From SLHU01 sp009929975 (GTDB taxonomy: Bacteria > Bacillota > Clostridia > Saccharofermentanales > UBA5734), in contig JAXGZQ010000001.1 of NCBI GenBank assembly GCA_040776905.1, positions 1,426,001 through 1,490,000 on the forward strand: 64,000 bases of DNA, in the 5' to 3' direction. Made by a program: the position numbers and the translations under genes. The notes under the pieces are model-generated. The model did not search any database. It saw only the letters and a program-made list of their open reading frames with translations, and was not told the DNA's origin. Shown in pieces: positions 9,901-17,130 of the stretch; the stretch's first letter is position 1; each line of letters starts with the position of its first letter.

Positions 9901-11739
9901 ATTATTAGCGGGACAACGCAAAATAAAGGAACCTATACCTTTACCTTAAAAGCAGTAAACGACATAGGTTCATGCGAAAAGGAATTTACCCTTACCGTCA
10001 CAGAACCTGAGAAGCTGCCGCCACCCATTGCGACGCCAGCAGGCGGCATCTTTGCAGAAGGTGACACGGTGAAGGTAAAGCTTTCTGCAGCAGAAGGAAA
10101 CTTATTCAAATATACGCTCAACGACGGTCCTGAACAGAGTTATTTGGGCGGCACATCTCCATCTCCTGACATCGAGATCAAAGAAGACACCACTCTCAAG
10201 GTATACAATACAATTTTCGGCATCAACAAAAAGAACAGTGATATAGCGACTTATCAATTTGTTTTTGCAAAAGGTGCGGGGGATGTAGTGAGCATCACCA
10301 CAAAGGCACTTGCCGAAGGTGAGCGCACCAAAACCTATGCGGATCAGCAGATGAGCGGCACTTCCAGTAAAGGTGAGACGATTACATGGGTCGGCGGCAA
10401 CTTACCAAATGGTATGACATTGAGCAATGATGGGAAGCTTTCCGGCACACCGCAGGAATCAGGCGTCTTTGACGTCACACTGATCGCTCAAACGAAGGAC
10501 GGAAGTGACACAAAGACTCTGTCCCTTGTTATCAAGGAAAAAGTCCTGTCCCCGGCAGGGTTGCCAACCATCACAACACAACCTATAGATGCAACTTATA
10601 AAGAGGGAGACTCAGCTAGTCCCTTGACCGTAACGGCCACTTCGCCTGATTCTGGAACCATAAGCTATCAATGGTTTAAGAGCCAGGACAACAGTGCAAC
10701 AACAAGTTCGGACGATTCTTTCGTAGGCAGCGGACCATTCTTTATACCTGACACCGCAATAAATGGTGTGTATTACTACTACGCTGTAGCGATAAACTCA
10801 AAAGAAGGCTTGAGTGACACATCAAAGGCAAGCGACCCCGCAACGATAACCATCACCTACGATGCACAAGCACCTTACTTTACTTCCGTGAGTGATAGAG
10901 AATATACTTACACGCAAGGCAGTGCTGGGTTCCTAAGTGATCAAGCCTTTGTAGACGATGGTGGAGCTGTTACCTATCAGTGGTACAAAATGGCAGGCGC
11001 GGCACAAGAACCTGCTACGGATACGAAGATTGGTACCAGCTCAGCTGATGGGGTAATGAACTTTACAGTAAGCCCATCTCCAACGGTAGAATCTTTCTAC
11101 GTTGTTGCGACCAACACAAATAACGCAGCCACAGGAGTAAAGGTGAAAAGCACAACAGGTCCTATCCATAAAGTGACCTCCACCGAAACTCCTGATTATA
11201 AGATTATAGCTGGCGAGAATGGCATATGGAAAAAGGGCAATACTGAAGGTATAGTGATTATTTCAAACGGTGATTATGGCGATTTCACCGGAGTCAATGT
11301 AGATGGTATCTTCATTGACTCTAGCAATTACACTTCAGCAGCAGGCAGCACAGTTGTTACGCTCAAACCAGCGTATCTTGAAACGCTAGCTCTAGGAACC
11401 CATATAGTTACCCTGCAATTCGGCAACTATAGTGTGCAAACTAATCTGACCATACTTGCAGCTGACGAAAGGCCTGATGAGAGCAAGCCTGATGAAAGCA
11501 AACCTGATGAAAGCAAACCCGATGAGAGCAAACCTGATGAAAGCAAACCCGATGAAAGCAAACCCGATGAGAGCAAACCTGATGAAAGCAAACCCGATGA
11601 AAGCAAGCCCAACGAGGAAATCCCAAAGACTGGTGAAAGTAATCATACATTACCTCTTATCGGTCTGCTGTTGCTTTCCGGATCCGCTTTAATCGGCGTA
11701 ACATGGAATAAGAAAAAGAAAAAAAGTTACAACAAATAA
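6979..11739 (+). CDS. Giant sortase-anchored surface protein
   Basis: Exported cell-wall protein of 1586 residues. A signal peptide (about 1-32, ending in IPAHA) is followed by beta-helix-like repeats with INGGxF units (about 150-275) and an Ig-like segment (about 455-535). Six or more He_PIG-type repeats with LPxGL and a GTP-type turn follow (about 560-1190), then two Ig-like modules with YQWFK/YQWYK and an X2-like module with FTGVNVDG. A 9 x PDESK linker occupies 1499-1543. The C-terminus has the sorting signal IPKTG (1548-1552), a hydrophobic helix and a Lys tail. RBS AAAGGAGG lies nine or so bases upstream. Likely an adhesin or glycan-binding cargo protein; the ligand is unknown. Confidence 0.88.
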   Translation: MKKTRTRILSGLFALCMVLTLLPMTAIPAHAGSAPPQETVTVTKRSELQDALGDENRNLLIKLGADIKWTYKYDGYYEVDSDQHMDVKGQKAIDLNGYDLEYFCVSEDVSQKRTVSVYMFFVTDGATLHMFDSAGGGQVFHGGYMSDNQNSRPSGTNIFDVQFGGQLVIDSGKFISGREKDYWASFVYKVGQSVVYSGYTTLIQGGMVINNNGTTVINGGKFVAHGGSVVHVADGDGSDLTINGGEFANIGAGYYSPVIYGDKSSLVSINGGTFTPKERLVLNFGAEFGDQDRCDYEKGHLGIFAEWLNPMATFKLNNSTKNYEEISAVTGLRGKESTLKVIPGRPKIILSPEKPNDYYLISSDVNYKITATGEPYFTNIGLGRNTNFTFKLFNTNNSTPIDTGTGSSDEFYTGGHSQYNMYYYWMKEMLPGSSESGENLRIFTLDVRDMPASTPSVTVTADKPKAHLDDTVILTATPNMPVTNYKWYTSPGTPLQEGTSNTFSFSKSEAGYYTYFCEVTNEYGQKNNNAVRVSIGLNMMPQIAENVLTFKYGVKIPVENAVLPRNTGGEAKEWDFIGELPEGLSYTRTQGFYGTPVKAGVFPLTAKATNDEGYDEKDLNLIVSDPITITTESLPDGEVDKSYSQATAFTGGGDVTWTIEKGKLPDGLTLNSQTGVISGTPSVSGLAMFTLKAEVTGLPSATQDLTILIHAKPKYPASVSEKVPANKDYRIENPLTDGRYEEGIEYWLTGTVPPGVTVDMGTSGLFKGDLKTTGTPVGTYNFKLHAKNDYGEAEVPVTLEVIEAPFLKITDSFLPYGEKGQPYDSGSLLKYATAPTTTPSNLQFEIQPFSDALPDGLSFNITTGAITGTPTETTGLYPGGEPAMVTLHLKYIDTASGLKSDTSTVFLKVLESGARKPPSDITLERETVGAGVYSLYSINVLDDAGGKALPPPTVTLTAGALPHGLKIAKFTESFIISGTTQNKGTYTFTLKAVNDIGSCEKEFTLTVTEPEKLPPPIATPAGGIFAEGDTVKVKLSAAEGNLFKYTLNDGPEQSYLGGTSPSPDIEIKEDTTLKVYNTIFGINKKNSDIATYQFVFAKGAGDVVSITTKALAEGERTKTYADQQMSGTSSKGETITWVGGNLPNGMTLSNDGKLSGTPQESGVFDVTLIAQTKDGSDTKTLSLVIKEKVLSPAGLPTITTQPIDATYKEGDSASPLTVTATSPDSGTISYQWFKSQDNSATTSSDDSFVGSGPFFIPDTAINGVYYYYAVAINSKEGLSDTSKASDPATITITYDAQAPYFTSVSDREYTYTQGSAGFLSDQAFVDDGGAVTYQWYKMAGAAQEPATDTKIGTSSADGVMNFTVSPSPTVESFYVVATNTNNAATGVKVKSTTGPIHKVTSTETPDYKIIAGENGIWKKGNTEGIVIISNGDYGDFTGVNVDGIFIDSSNYTSAAGSTVVTLKPAYLETLALGTHIVTLQFGNYSVQTNLTILAADERPDESKPDESKPDESKPDESKPDESKPDESKPDESKPDESKPDESKPNEEIPKTGESNHTLPLIGLLLLSGSALIGVTWNKKKKKSYNK
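11473..11607 (+). repeat. Nine tandem 15-bp units encoding PDESK
   Basis: Nine near-identical 15-base units (CCTGATGAAAGCAAA type) form the wall-spanning linker just before the sortase signal. Such arrays change copy number by slippage or recombination. Confidence 0.95.
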
Positions 11740-11760
11740 GCAGATATTTTATCATAGAAC

Positions 11761-11789
11761 AGACGGTGACGAAATTTTCGTCACCGTCT
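11761..11789 (+). terminator. Perfect hairpin after the surface-protein gene
   Basis: AGACGGTGACGAAA pairs with TTTCGTCACCGTCT. No T-run follows, so it may end or stabilise the transcript rather than act as a classical terminator. Confidence 0.6.
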
Positions 11790-11802
11790 GCTTAAAGATA
11801 TT

Positions 11803-12775
11803 AAAGTGCTTGATAAGGCAGCCAGCGGAACGGCTCACGCAAAAAACACTTTTATCCGCTCCAAAGAAAGTGCGGAATCAACGCGGGGTACGGGCTATAA
11901 TTCGTCGTCCGAATACGCCGCCGACAATCTAACGGATAAGACAAAGGGCGTCACCCAAGAAGCCGCCAACCGTTTAAGAAACCCCCATAAAAAAGCGGTC
12001 GAAAACGTCAATAAGGCAAAGGAGCGGTTTCAAGAGGTCAAGCGGAATCTGCCAAACCAGCGCAAACAGGCGGCGGAGCAGGCAAAAAAAACCGCCGATA
12101 ACGCCAAACAGACTGCCGACATCTTAAAGGGCAAAGCGGAGCAGATGTGTAAAACGGCTGAACAGGCGAAAAAAGCGGTTACGGATTCAAAACGCACTTT
12201 TCAGCAGACTCGGCAGGCAGGCCACCAATCTATTAAATCCGCCAAACAAGCGGGCAAAGGTGTTAAGGCGACAGGAAAAGATATGGTAAAAACGGTCAAA
12301 AAATCAGTCAAGACCGCTGAACGAACCGCAAGGGTGGTCGTTAAGACAGCAAAGCAAACCGCTAAGACTACCCAACAGTCTGCAAAAGCTGCGGTGAAAG
12401 CGGCAAAGTTGGCGGCACAGGCTTCTAACGCAGCGTCAAAGGCGGCCGTTGCCGCAACGAAAGCCGAAGCTTTAGGCTGTACAATCACCTTTGAAGGTGG
12501 TGCACAGGAGGATGCAGGAGGATATCCCATCTTGAAACATGCCATCAGGGAGGCAATGACCAACGCCATCCGCCATGCGGGAGCAAATGAGATGACTGTT
12601 CAAATGCATGTACAGGAAGATACATTATATGCAGTAATGAAAGACAATGGTAATAGGTTGATTACCTCAATTTCCGAAGGAAGCGGTCTATCCACTCTGA
12701 GAAGTAGAATTGAACAGGCAGGGGGAAATATGGAAATCCGCTGTGGTGGCGGTGTGGAGCTGCATATCAAATTCC
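11803..12775 (+). pseudogene. Chimera: conjugation-protein fragment joined to kinase tail
   Basis: The first 220 or so residues are Lys/Ala-rich repeats (KTVKKSVKTAERTAR, AKAAVKAAKLAAQA), typical of an internal segment of the large cell-wall-hydrolase-type proteins of Clostridial conjugative elements. At about 12465 the sequence switches to a HATPase domain (REAMTNAIRHAGANEMTVQM, GSGLSTLRSRIEQAGGNMEI). That part closely resembles the tail of the kinase at 4692, but its first half, with the phospho-His, is missing. The frame then runs into the att-adjacent repeat. No credible start or RBS was found (a GTG at 11806 opens the frame). Best read as two gene ends joined by deletion. Confidence 0.7.
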
Positions 12776-12866
12776 TGAGGCGTCAAAATAATGGAAAATA
12801 TGAGACGAAAATGGCCCTTTTGAGGCTGTTTTTGGCCGAAAAACGGCCTGGGTTTGTGAGTGGGAG
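12772..12866 (+). repeat. Island right-end repeat, copy A
   Basis: About 92 bases are near-identical (about eight mismatches and one indel) to 18544-18639. It includes a GGCCG-AAAAA-CGGCC hairpin and ends in the core GAGTGGGAG. Confidence 0.9.
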
Positions 12867-12869
12867 TAA
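12858..12869 (+). other. Internal att-like core (E-W-E-stop)
   Basis: GAGTGGGAGTAA again spells E-W-E-stop of GuaA, with one synonymous change. It probably marks the old right end of the inner element. Confidence 0.65.
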
Positions 12870-13092
12870 GATGTGTCCCCGCTCACGTCGTTATACGAAT
12901 GATTCGCGTGATTAAAGGCACTCTTCTGCGATCTGTCGGTGGAGCGGAGTTAGCAACAATTTTTTGATTGATTAAACAATTTCAAAGCAAACAATAATTA
13001 TAAGAACAAAATGACTGCAGGCGAGTGTTCCGCAGAAGCGAGCTTTGAGGACCATGAGCATGCAGCTGTTTTGCTTAATCACGTCGTTGTCA
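12870..13092. other. Unassigned stretch between att core and IS66
   Basis: No gene seen. It contains a small palindrome CGAATGATTCG near 12896 flanked by TCACG/CGTGA, and ends in the IS66 target site CGTTGTCA (13085-13092). Confidence 0.5.
13085..13092. repeat. IS66 target-site duplication, left copy
   Basis: CGTTGTCA, identical to 17068-17075. IS66 elements generate 8-bp duplications. Confidence 0.9.
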
Positions 13093-13239
13093 GTAAACGT
13101 CAGATAAACGACGGATTTACAGGATAGTGCGGACATGACATTCTCTATAACTGAGAATAAAGCGAAGTGTTTAGAAGTCTTCGCAAGACTCCGAAAGACT
13201 TGCAAAGCAAACGAAGTCTCAGTGTACGGAGGATGACAC

Positions 13240-13599
13240 ATGCAGATGCGAAAGATCCAGCATGAGGCGATGCTGACAGAATGGAAGCAAATCATCACGA
13301 CTTGTCGCGGAAGCGGACTGACGATCAGTCAATGGTGTCGTCAGAACAATGTGAAGGAGTCCCGATACTACTACTGGCTCAGAGAAATCAGAAACGAAGC
13401 CCTCGCGTTGAGGGCACCAGCAGCCAACCAATCCGTATTTGCAGAAATAACAGTCCCTGCACTCGCGTCAGGACAGTCAAGCAATAAAAGCGATGTCTGT
13501 GCCGTGATCCGCATCAATCAAACGGCTGTAGAAATCTACAACGGAGCCAGCCCGTCGACCATTACCGCTATCATCCAGGCCTTGCAACCACCATGCTGA
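13240..13599 (+). CDS. tnpA: IS66 TnpA accessory protein
   Basis: 119 residues with the IS66 TnpA helix-turn-helix pattern (WKQIITTCRGSGLTISQWC, then YYYWLREIR). It is needed with TnpB and TnpC for IS66 transposition and probably binds DNA. GGAGG at 13229-13233 supports the ATG at 13240. Its end overlaps tnpB by seven bases, the usual coupled arrangement. The length is normal, so it appears intact. Confidence 0.9.
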   Translation: MQMRKIQHEAMLTEWKQIITTCRGSGLTISQWCRQNNVKESRYYYWLREIRNEALALRAPAANQSVFAEITVPALASGQSSNKSDVCAVIRINQTAVEIYNGASPSTITAIIQALQPPC

Positions 13600-13946
13600 A
13601 TCAACTTCCGGCCGGTTGCAGAATCTATGTGGCTTGTGGATATACGGATATGCGTAAGCAGATCGACGGTCTGGCGTCACTGGTACAGCAGCAGTTCAAG
13701 CTCGATCCGTTTACCAAGGCCTTTTTCATATTCTGCGGCCGCAAGCGGGACCGAATCAAAGTGCTGCACTGGGAGGGTGATGGATTTCTGCTTTTATATA
13801 AGCGATTGGAAAACGGCAGTTTCCAGTGGCCACGTTCAGAACAGGATGTGCGTGAACTGACGCTACAGCAATATCGATGGCTTCTGGAAGGTCTGAGCAT
13901 TGAACAGAAAACGGCGATTCCAGCCGTGTCCGCCAGACAATTATAA
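13593..13946 (+). CDS. tnpB: IS66 TnpB (Orf2)
   Basis: 117 residues matching the IS66 Orf2 family: YVACGYTDMRKQIDGLASLV, FIFCGRKRDRIKVLHWEGDG and FQWP are its hallmark blocks. It is an accessory protein required for transposition, exact activity unknown. It overlaps tnpA, and is complete. Confidence 0.95.
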   Translation: MLNQLPAGCRIYVACGYTDMRKQIDGLASLVQQQFKLDPFTKAFFIFCGRKRDRIKVLHWEGDGFLLLYKRLENGSFQWPRSEQDVRELTLQQYRWLLEGLSIEQKTAIPAVSARQL

Positions 13947-14004
13947 ATGCTCAAAAGCACTGTAATATAAGCGTTTCAGGCTTCTACAACCACCCAGATT
14001 ATGG

Positions 14005-14010
14005 TATAAT
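14005..14010 (+). promoter_or_regulatory. TATAAT box upstream of tnpC
   Basis: TATAAT in the tnpB-tnpC gap, about 32 bases before ATG 14042. No good -35 was recognised. Confidence 0.35.
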
Positions 14011-14041
14011 AATCCTATTGAAAAGACGGGCTGGTTTGAAC

Positions 14042-15592
14042 ATGGCAGTGCAAAACATTGATGTCAATCGACTCCTGGAGATGGTCCAAAGCAAGGACCG
14101 TGCGCTTATGGAGCTGAGCCAGAACAACCGGCAGCTGACAGAAAAGATCACGCAATTGACTGAACAGGTTGCCTTCCTGACACAAAAACTCTATGGTCGT
14201 AAAACCGAAAAATCAACCGTTGTCCTAGATGGTCAGCTGGTCATCCAGGAAGTGGCTGAAAGGTTATTTGATGAGGCTGAAAACTGTGCCGATCCCAAGG
14301 CGGTTGAACCTGAGGTGTTTGAACAGCCACTGCGCAAGACAAGAGCCGGCTATAAACGGAAAAGCTTTTTTGCAGATCTGCCGGTCAACGATATGCTGTA
14401 TTCGCTCGATACGGACAGCCAGGACTGTCCGGCCTGTGGTGGCAAGATCAAGAAAATCGGCAAAAAGTTTGTCCGGTCCGAGATCAATTTCATTCCGGCT
14501 CAGCTCAGTGTCCTGAATATCTACCAGGAAACCTGTGAATGTCCTGCCTGCAAGGTAAGAACCGGTCAGACCGCTTTCATTGAACCGAAAGTTCCAACAC
14601 CGATACTGCCGCATTCATATGCGTCCGCATCGAGCATCGCCTATACGATGTACCAGAAATATGTCCAGTGTGTACCGCTTTATCGCCAGGAGAAAGACTG
14701 GAAAGCGATGGGGCTTGATCTGACACGCAGTACCCTGTCCAACTGGATTGTGCAGGCATCTGAATCCTGGCTGGTACCGATTGTCGATGCGATGCACCGT
14801 AAGCTTCTGACCGAACAGCATCTACATATGGATGAGACTCCGATACAGGTGATGAAAGAACCGAACCGGAAAAACCAGACCGACTCCTACATGTGGGTCA
14901 TGACCAATAAAGACAGCAGCCGCCATCCGATCCGAATCTTTCGCTATGCGCCTGGTCGATCCGGCGAATATGCCGCAAAGTTTCTGGACGGATATTCCGG
15001 CTATCTTCATACGGATGACTATTCCGGGTATAACCGGATGAAATCGGTCAAACGCTGTTTATGCTGGGCTCATGTCCGACGACGATTCAAAGAGGCCATC
15101 ACGGTTAAGACGAAAGGATCTGGAGACACGTTGGCCGAGATCGGGTTTCGCTATTGCAACGCGCTTTTTGAGTGGGAAAAGAAATTCAAGACAATGGATT
15201 CGCAGGAGCGTAAAGCGGCTCGTTCGCAGCATGAACGACCGGTTCTTGACGCGTTCTGGCGCTATGTTGATGAAAACATCGGTAAAACACTGCCGAGAAG
15301 CAAGCTGGGGATGGCGATGGCTTATGCTCTGGATAACAGGGCGAAGCTGGAAACCTATCTGGAAGACGGCGACTGTGCCATCTCCAATAATGTGGCAGAA
15401 AACAGCATCCGGCCGTTTGCTCTGGGCCGTAAGAACTGGATGTTCGCGGGCTCACCCAAGGGGGCCGACGCCAGTGCTTGTATTTATTCTCTGGTCGAAA
15501 CGGCCAAGGCCAATGCTCTGGATCCGTTCTTGTACCTTCAGTGCCTGCTGATGCTCGCTCCAGGCAGCAGCTATTTGAACAATGGAGGGTAG
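14042..15592 (+). CDS. tnpC: IS66 transposase TnpC, C-terminus lost to IS256
   Basis: The DDE transposase of IS66: N-terminal coiled region (LLEMVQSKDRALMELSQNNR), zinc-finger motif CPACGGKIKKIG with a second Cys pair CECPAC, and the catalytic DDE core (HMDETPIQVM, HTDDYSGYN, then NNVAENSIRPFALGRKNW). ATG 14042 is preferred over an upstream TTG at 14018. The frame ends in N-N-G-G-stop only because IS256 inserted here. Removing it and one target copy extends the protein by 19 residues (DAMKNLMPWSSLMTAKCKR) to a stop at 17018, restoring the typical IS66 ending. Whether the trimmed protein works is unknown. Confidence 0.92.
   Translation: MAVQNIDVNRLLEMVQSKDRALMELSQNNRQLTEKITQLTEQVAFLTQKLYGRKTEKSTVVLDGQLVIQEVAERLFDEAENCADPKAVEPEVFEQPLRKTRAGYKRKSFFADLPVNDMLYSLDTDSQDCPACGGKIKKIGKKFVRSEINFIPAQLSVLNIYQETCECPACKVRTGQTAFIEPKVPTPILPHSYASASSIAYTMYQKYVQCVPLYRQEKDWKAMGLDLTRSTLSNWIVQASESWLVPIVDAMHRKLLTEQHLHMDETPIQVMKEPNRKNQTDSYMWVMTNKDSSRHPIRIFRYAPGRSGEYAAKFLDGYSGYLHTDDYSGYNRMKSVKRCLCWAHVRRRFKEAITVKTKGSGDTLAEIGFRYCNALFEWEKKFKTMDSQERKAARSQHERPVLDAFWRYVDENIGKTLPRSKLGMAMAYALDNRAKLETYLEDGDCAISNNVAENSIRPFALGRKNWMFAGSPKGADASACIYSLVETAKANALDPFLYLQCLLMLAPGSSYLNNGG
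15580..15587. repeat. IS256-element target duplication, left copy
   Basis: CAATGGAG, identical to 16954-16961. Both copies lie in the tnpC frame and rejoin it exactly when the insert is removed. Confidence 0.85.
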
Positions 15593-16953
15593 TGTCAAGG
15601 TTTATGCGCACTTTCAGTTCTCACTTGGCAGCTGGTGATCAGCCAGCGGTCAGATCGGCTGCAACCTCCATCTCCAGTTCCATCGCATCGAGGTGTTTCA
15701 TATTAAGATAAAGTTTTGTCCCCCAAAGCGAATCTTCCATATAGCGAAGCCTAGCACAAACCAGCATCAAGGCCGAGTTCGAGTCAGGAAAGGCACCAAC
15801 CACCCGGGTTCTTCGTCGGATCTCACGGTTGAGCCGCTCAATGGCGTTGTTGCTGCGGATCTTCATCCAATGCTCATGCGGGAAGCCCATATAGGTCAGC
15901 GTTTCAGCAATCGAGTTCTCAACCTTCTTCGCGGCTTCCTTCAGCTTCATTTCTCTGAGTTTAATGACGACCGCCTTCGCTTTCTCCAGGGCTGCTGCCT
16001 TATCTTCCTGAGCGTGAATCGCCTTGAGCATCGCCGCCACATCCTTCATCTTGCTCCTGGGTACCACCGTGAACACATTGCGATAGAAATGGACGGTGCA
16101 GCGCTGGTATTGGCTTTGCGGGAAGACCGTGTTAATCGCGTCCAGAAGCCCCAGACACTTATCACCAATAAACAATCGGGTGCCAGTCAGTCCTCGCTGT
16201 TTGAGACTGACCAGGAAGCTATGCCAACTTGCCTGATCTTCCTTCATGCCTTCAGCCGCTCCGATCACTTCACGCTGTCCATCTTCATTGACCGCCATCG
16301 CGACCAGAATCGCGACGTTTTCGTAGTTGCCACCCCAGTTTCGCTTCAGATAGATCCCATCCAGATAGACATAGGGATAGGCCATCAACAGCTTGCGGTT
16401 ACGCCATTCCTCAATCTTGGTATAGACTTTCTGGTTCAGCTTGCTGACGGTACCCGCACTGACCTTGGCTCCCCACAGCGCTTCGGTGATATCTTCCACT
16501 CGGCGGACAGAAACGCCGGCCAGATACATCTCGACAAGAGCTTCTTCCACGCTGATTTCCCGGCGCTGGTAACGCTGGATGATCGCCGTTTCAAACGGCA
16601 GAGACCGAAGCCTGGGGATCTTCAGTTGTACCTCACCGGATTTGGTCAACAGGCGTCTCCTGTAGCTGCCGGATCGCGTGTCCAGCCTTTTGTCTGTTCG
16701 TTCGTAGCGTGTCGCGTTAGTCAGGCGATCCGCTTCTTCATCGAGCAGCGTGTTCAGGGTATCCTCGACGCTTTGACGGACCAGTTCTCCCAGTTCCTGC
16801 TTTATCGCACCTTCATTAAGCGTTATAATCTTCTCAGACATGGTTCGGTCTCCTTTGCTTGGCTTGATGTTTTGTTCGTACTTTACATTTTAACCAAGCG
16901 AGACCGGTCATGTCTTTTCTTTTTTCAAAGTGCGCAATTTATGATACGTCATC
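15588..16953 (-). mobile_element. IS256-family element nested in IS66 tnpC
   Basis: The limits are set by the 8-bp target copies CAATGGAG on both sides. The ends share the inverted block TGCGCACTTT (15605-15614, and complementary at 16927-16936), with weaker similarity outside it; both begin GG. One transposase gene lies on the minus strand, opposite to tnpC. Confidence 0.88.
15639..16841 (-). CDS. IS256-family (mutator-type) transposase
   Basis: 400 residues, the full length for the family. DDE residues are visible in YLDGIYLKRNW (first Asp), LFIGDKCLG (second Asp) and NAIERLNREIRRRTRVV (Glu). HEHWMKIRSNNAIERLN is the family signature. RBS AAAGGAG precedes the ATG at 16841. The protein looks intact, so this element could still be active. 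The long plus-strand frame opposite it is a shadow. Confidence 0.95.
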   Translation of the reverse strand: MSEKIITLNEGAIKQELGELVRQSVEDTLNTLLDEEADRLTNATRYERTDKRLDTRSGSYRRRLLTKSGEVQLKIPRLRSLPFETAIIQRYQRREISVEEALVEMYLAGVSVRRVEDITEALWGAKVSAGTVSKLNQKVYTKIEEWRNRKLLMAYPYVYLDGIYLKRNWGGNYENVAILVAMAVNEDGQREVIGAAEGMKEDQASWHSFLVSLKQRGLTGTRLFIGDKCLGLLDAINTVFPQSQYQRCTVHFYRNVFTVVPRSKMKDVAAMLKAIHAQEDKAAALEKAKAVVIKLREMKLKEAAKKVENSIAETLTYMGFPHEHWMKIRSNNAIERLNREIRRRTRVVGAFPDSNSALMLVCARLRYMEDSLWGTKLYLNMKHLDAMELEMEVAADLTAG

Positions 16954-16954
16954 C

Positions 16955-17020
16955 AATGGAGATGCGATGAAAAATCTCATGCCGTGGAGCTCTCTGATGA
17001 CTGCCAAATGTAAACGCTGA
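16955..17020 (+). pseudogene. tnpC: Detached 3' tail of IS66 tnpC
   Basis: Read in frame from AAT at 16955, this gives NGDAMKNLMPWSSLMTAKC then K-R-stop, the missing carboxy end of TnpC with the IS66-typical LMPW block. It is separated from its gene by the IS256 element. Confidence 0.85.
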
Positions 17021-17067
17021 ACGCCAGTTCACAATGACTGTCAAGACGTCTTTTGTCGGACGCTTAC

Positions 17068-17075
17068 CGTTGTCA
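17068..17075. repeat. IS66 target-site duplication, right copy
   Basis: CGTTGTCA, identical to 13085-13092. Confidence 0.9.
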
Positions 17076-17083
17076 TTTCATTC

Positions 17084-17115
17084 CAACGAAAAACAAATCG
17101 TTGCATTTTATGTTG
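17084..17115. repeat. Copy 1 of a 32-bp repeat bracketing the AlbA_2 gene
   Basis: 28 of 32 bases match 18440-18471, same orientation. It contains CAACGA and TCGTTG as inverted halves and lies just past the stop of the AlbA_2 gene. Confidence 0.75.
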
Positions 17116-17130
17116 TGCTTTGCAACGCAA

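Larger units (their letters stand above)
13093..17067 (+). mobile_element. IS66-family insertion sequence, interrupted by IS256
   Basis: The ends are inverted repeats: GTAAACGTCAGATAAACGAC at 13093, and the complement of GTAAGCGTCCGACAAAAGAC ending at 17067. They are flanked by the identical 8-bp target copies CGTTGTCA at 13085-13092 and 17068-17075. Inside are the three expected genes tnpA, tnpB and tnpC. A 1366-bp IS256-family element sits in the tnpC 3' end. Confidence 0.93.

Noticed and set aside
11473..11607. CRISPR-like array
   Set aside because: Units are 15 bp, contiguous and in frame in a protein; there are no spacers and no cas genes.
11392..11650. Minus-strand frames rich in repeated FIGFA or GLLSS
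   Set aside because: Reverse reading of the PDESK repeat; an artefact of the 15-bp array.
12867..12890. IS66 left end placed right at the inner att core
   Set aside because: The match to the right-end repeat is poor there, whereas 13093 gives a good inverted repeat and an exact 8-bp target duplication.
15693..16970. 425-codon plus-strand frame opposite the IS256 transposase
   Set aside because: Entirely antisense to an intact transposase with clear catalytic motifs; composition is that of a shadow frame.
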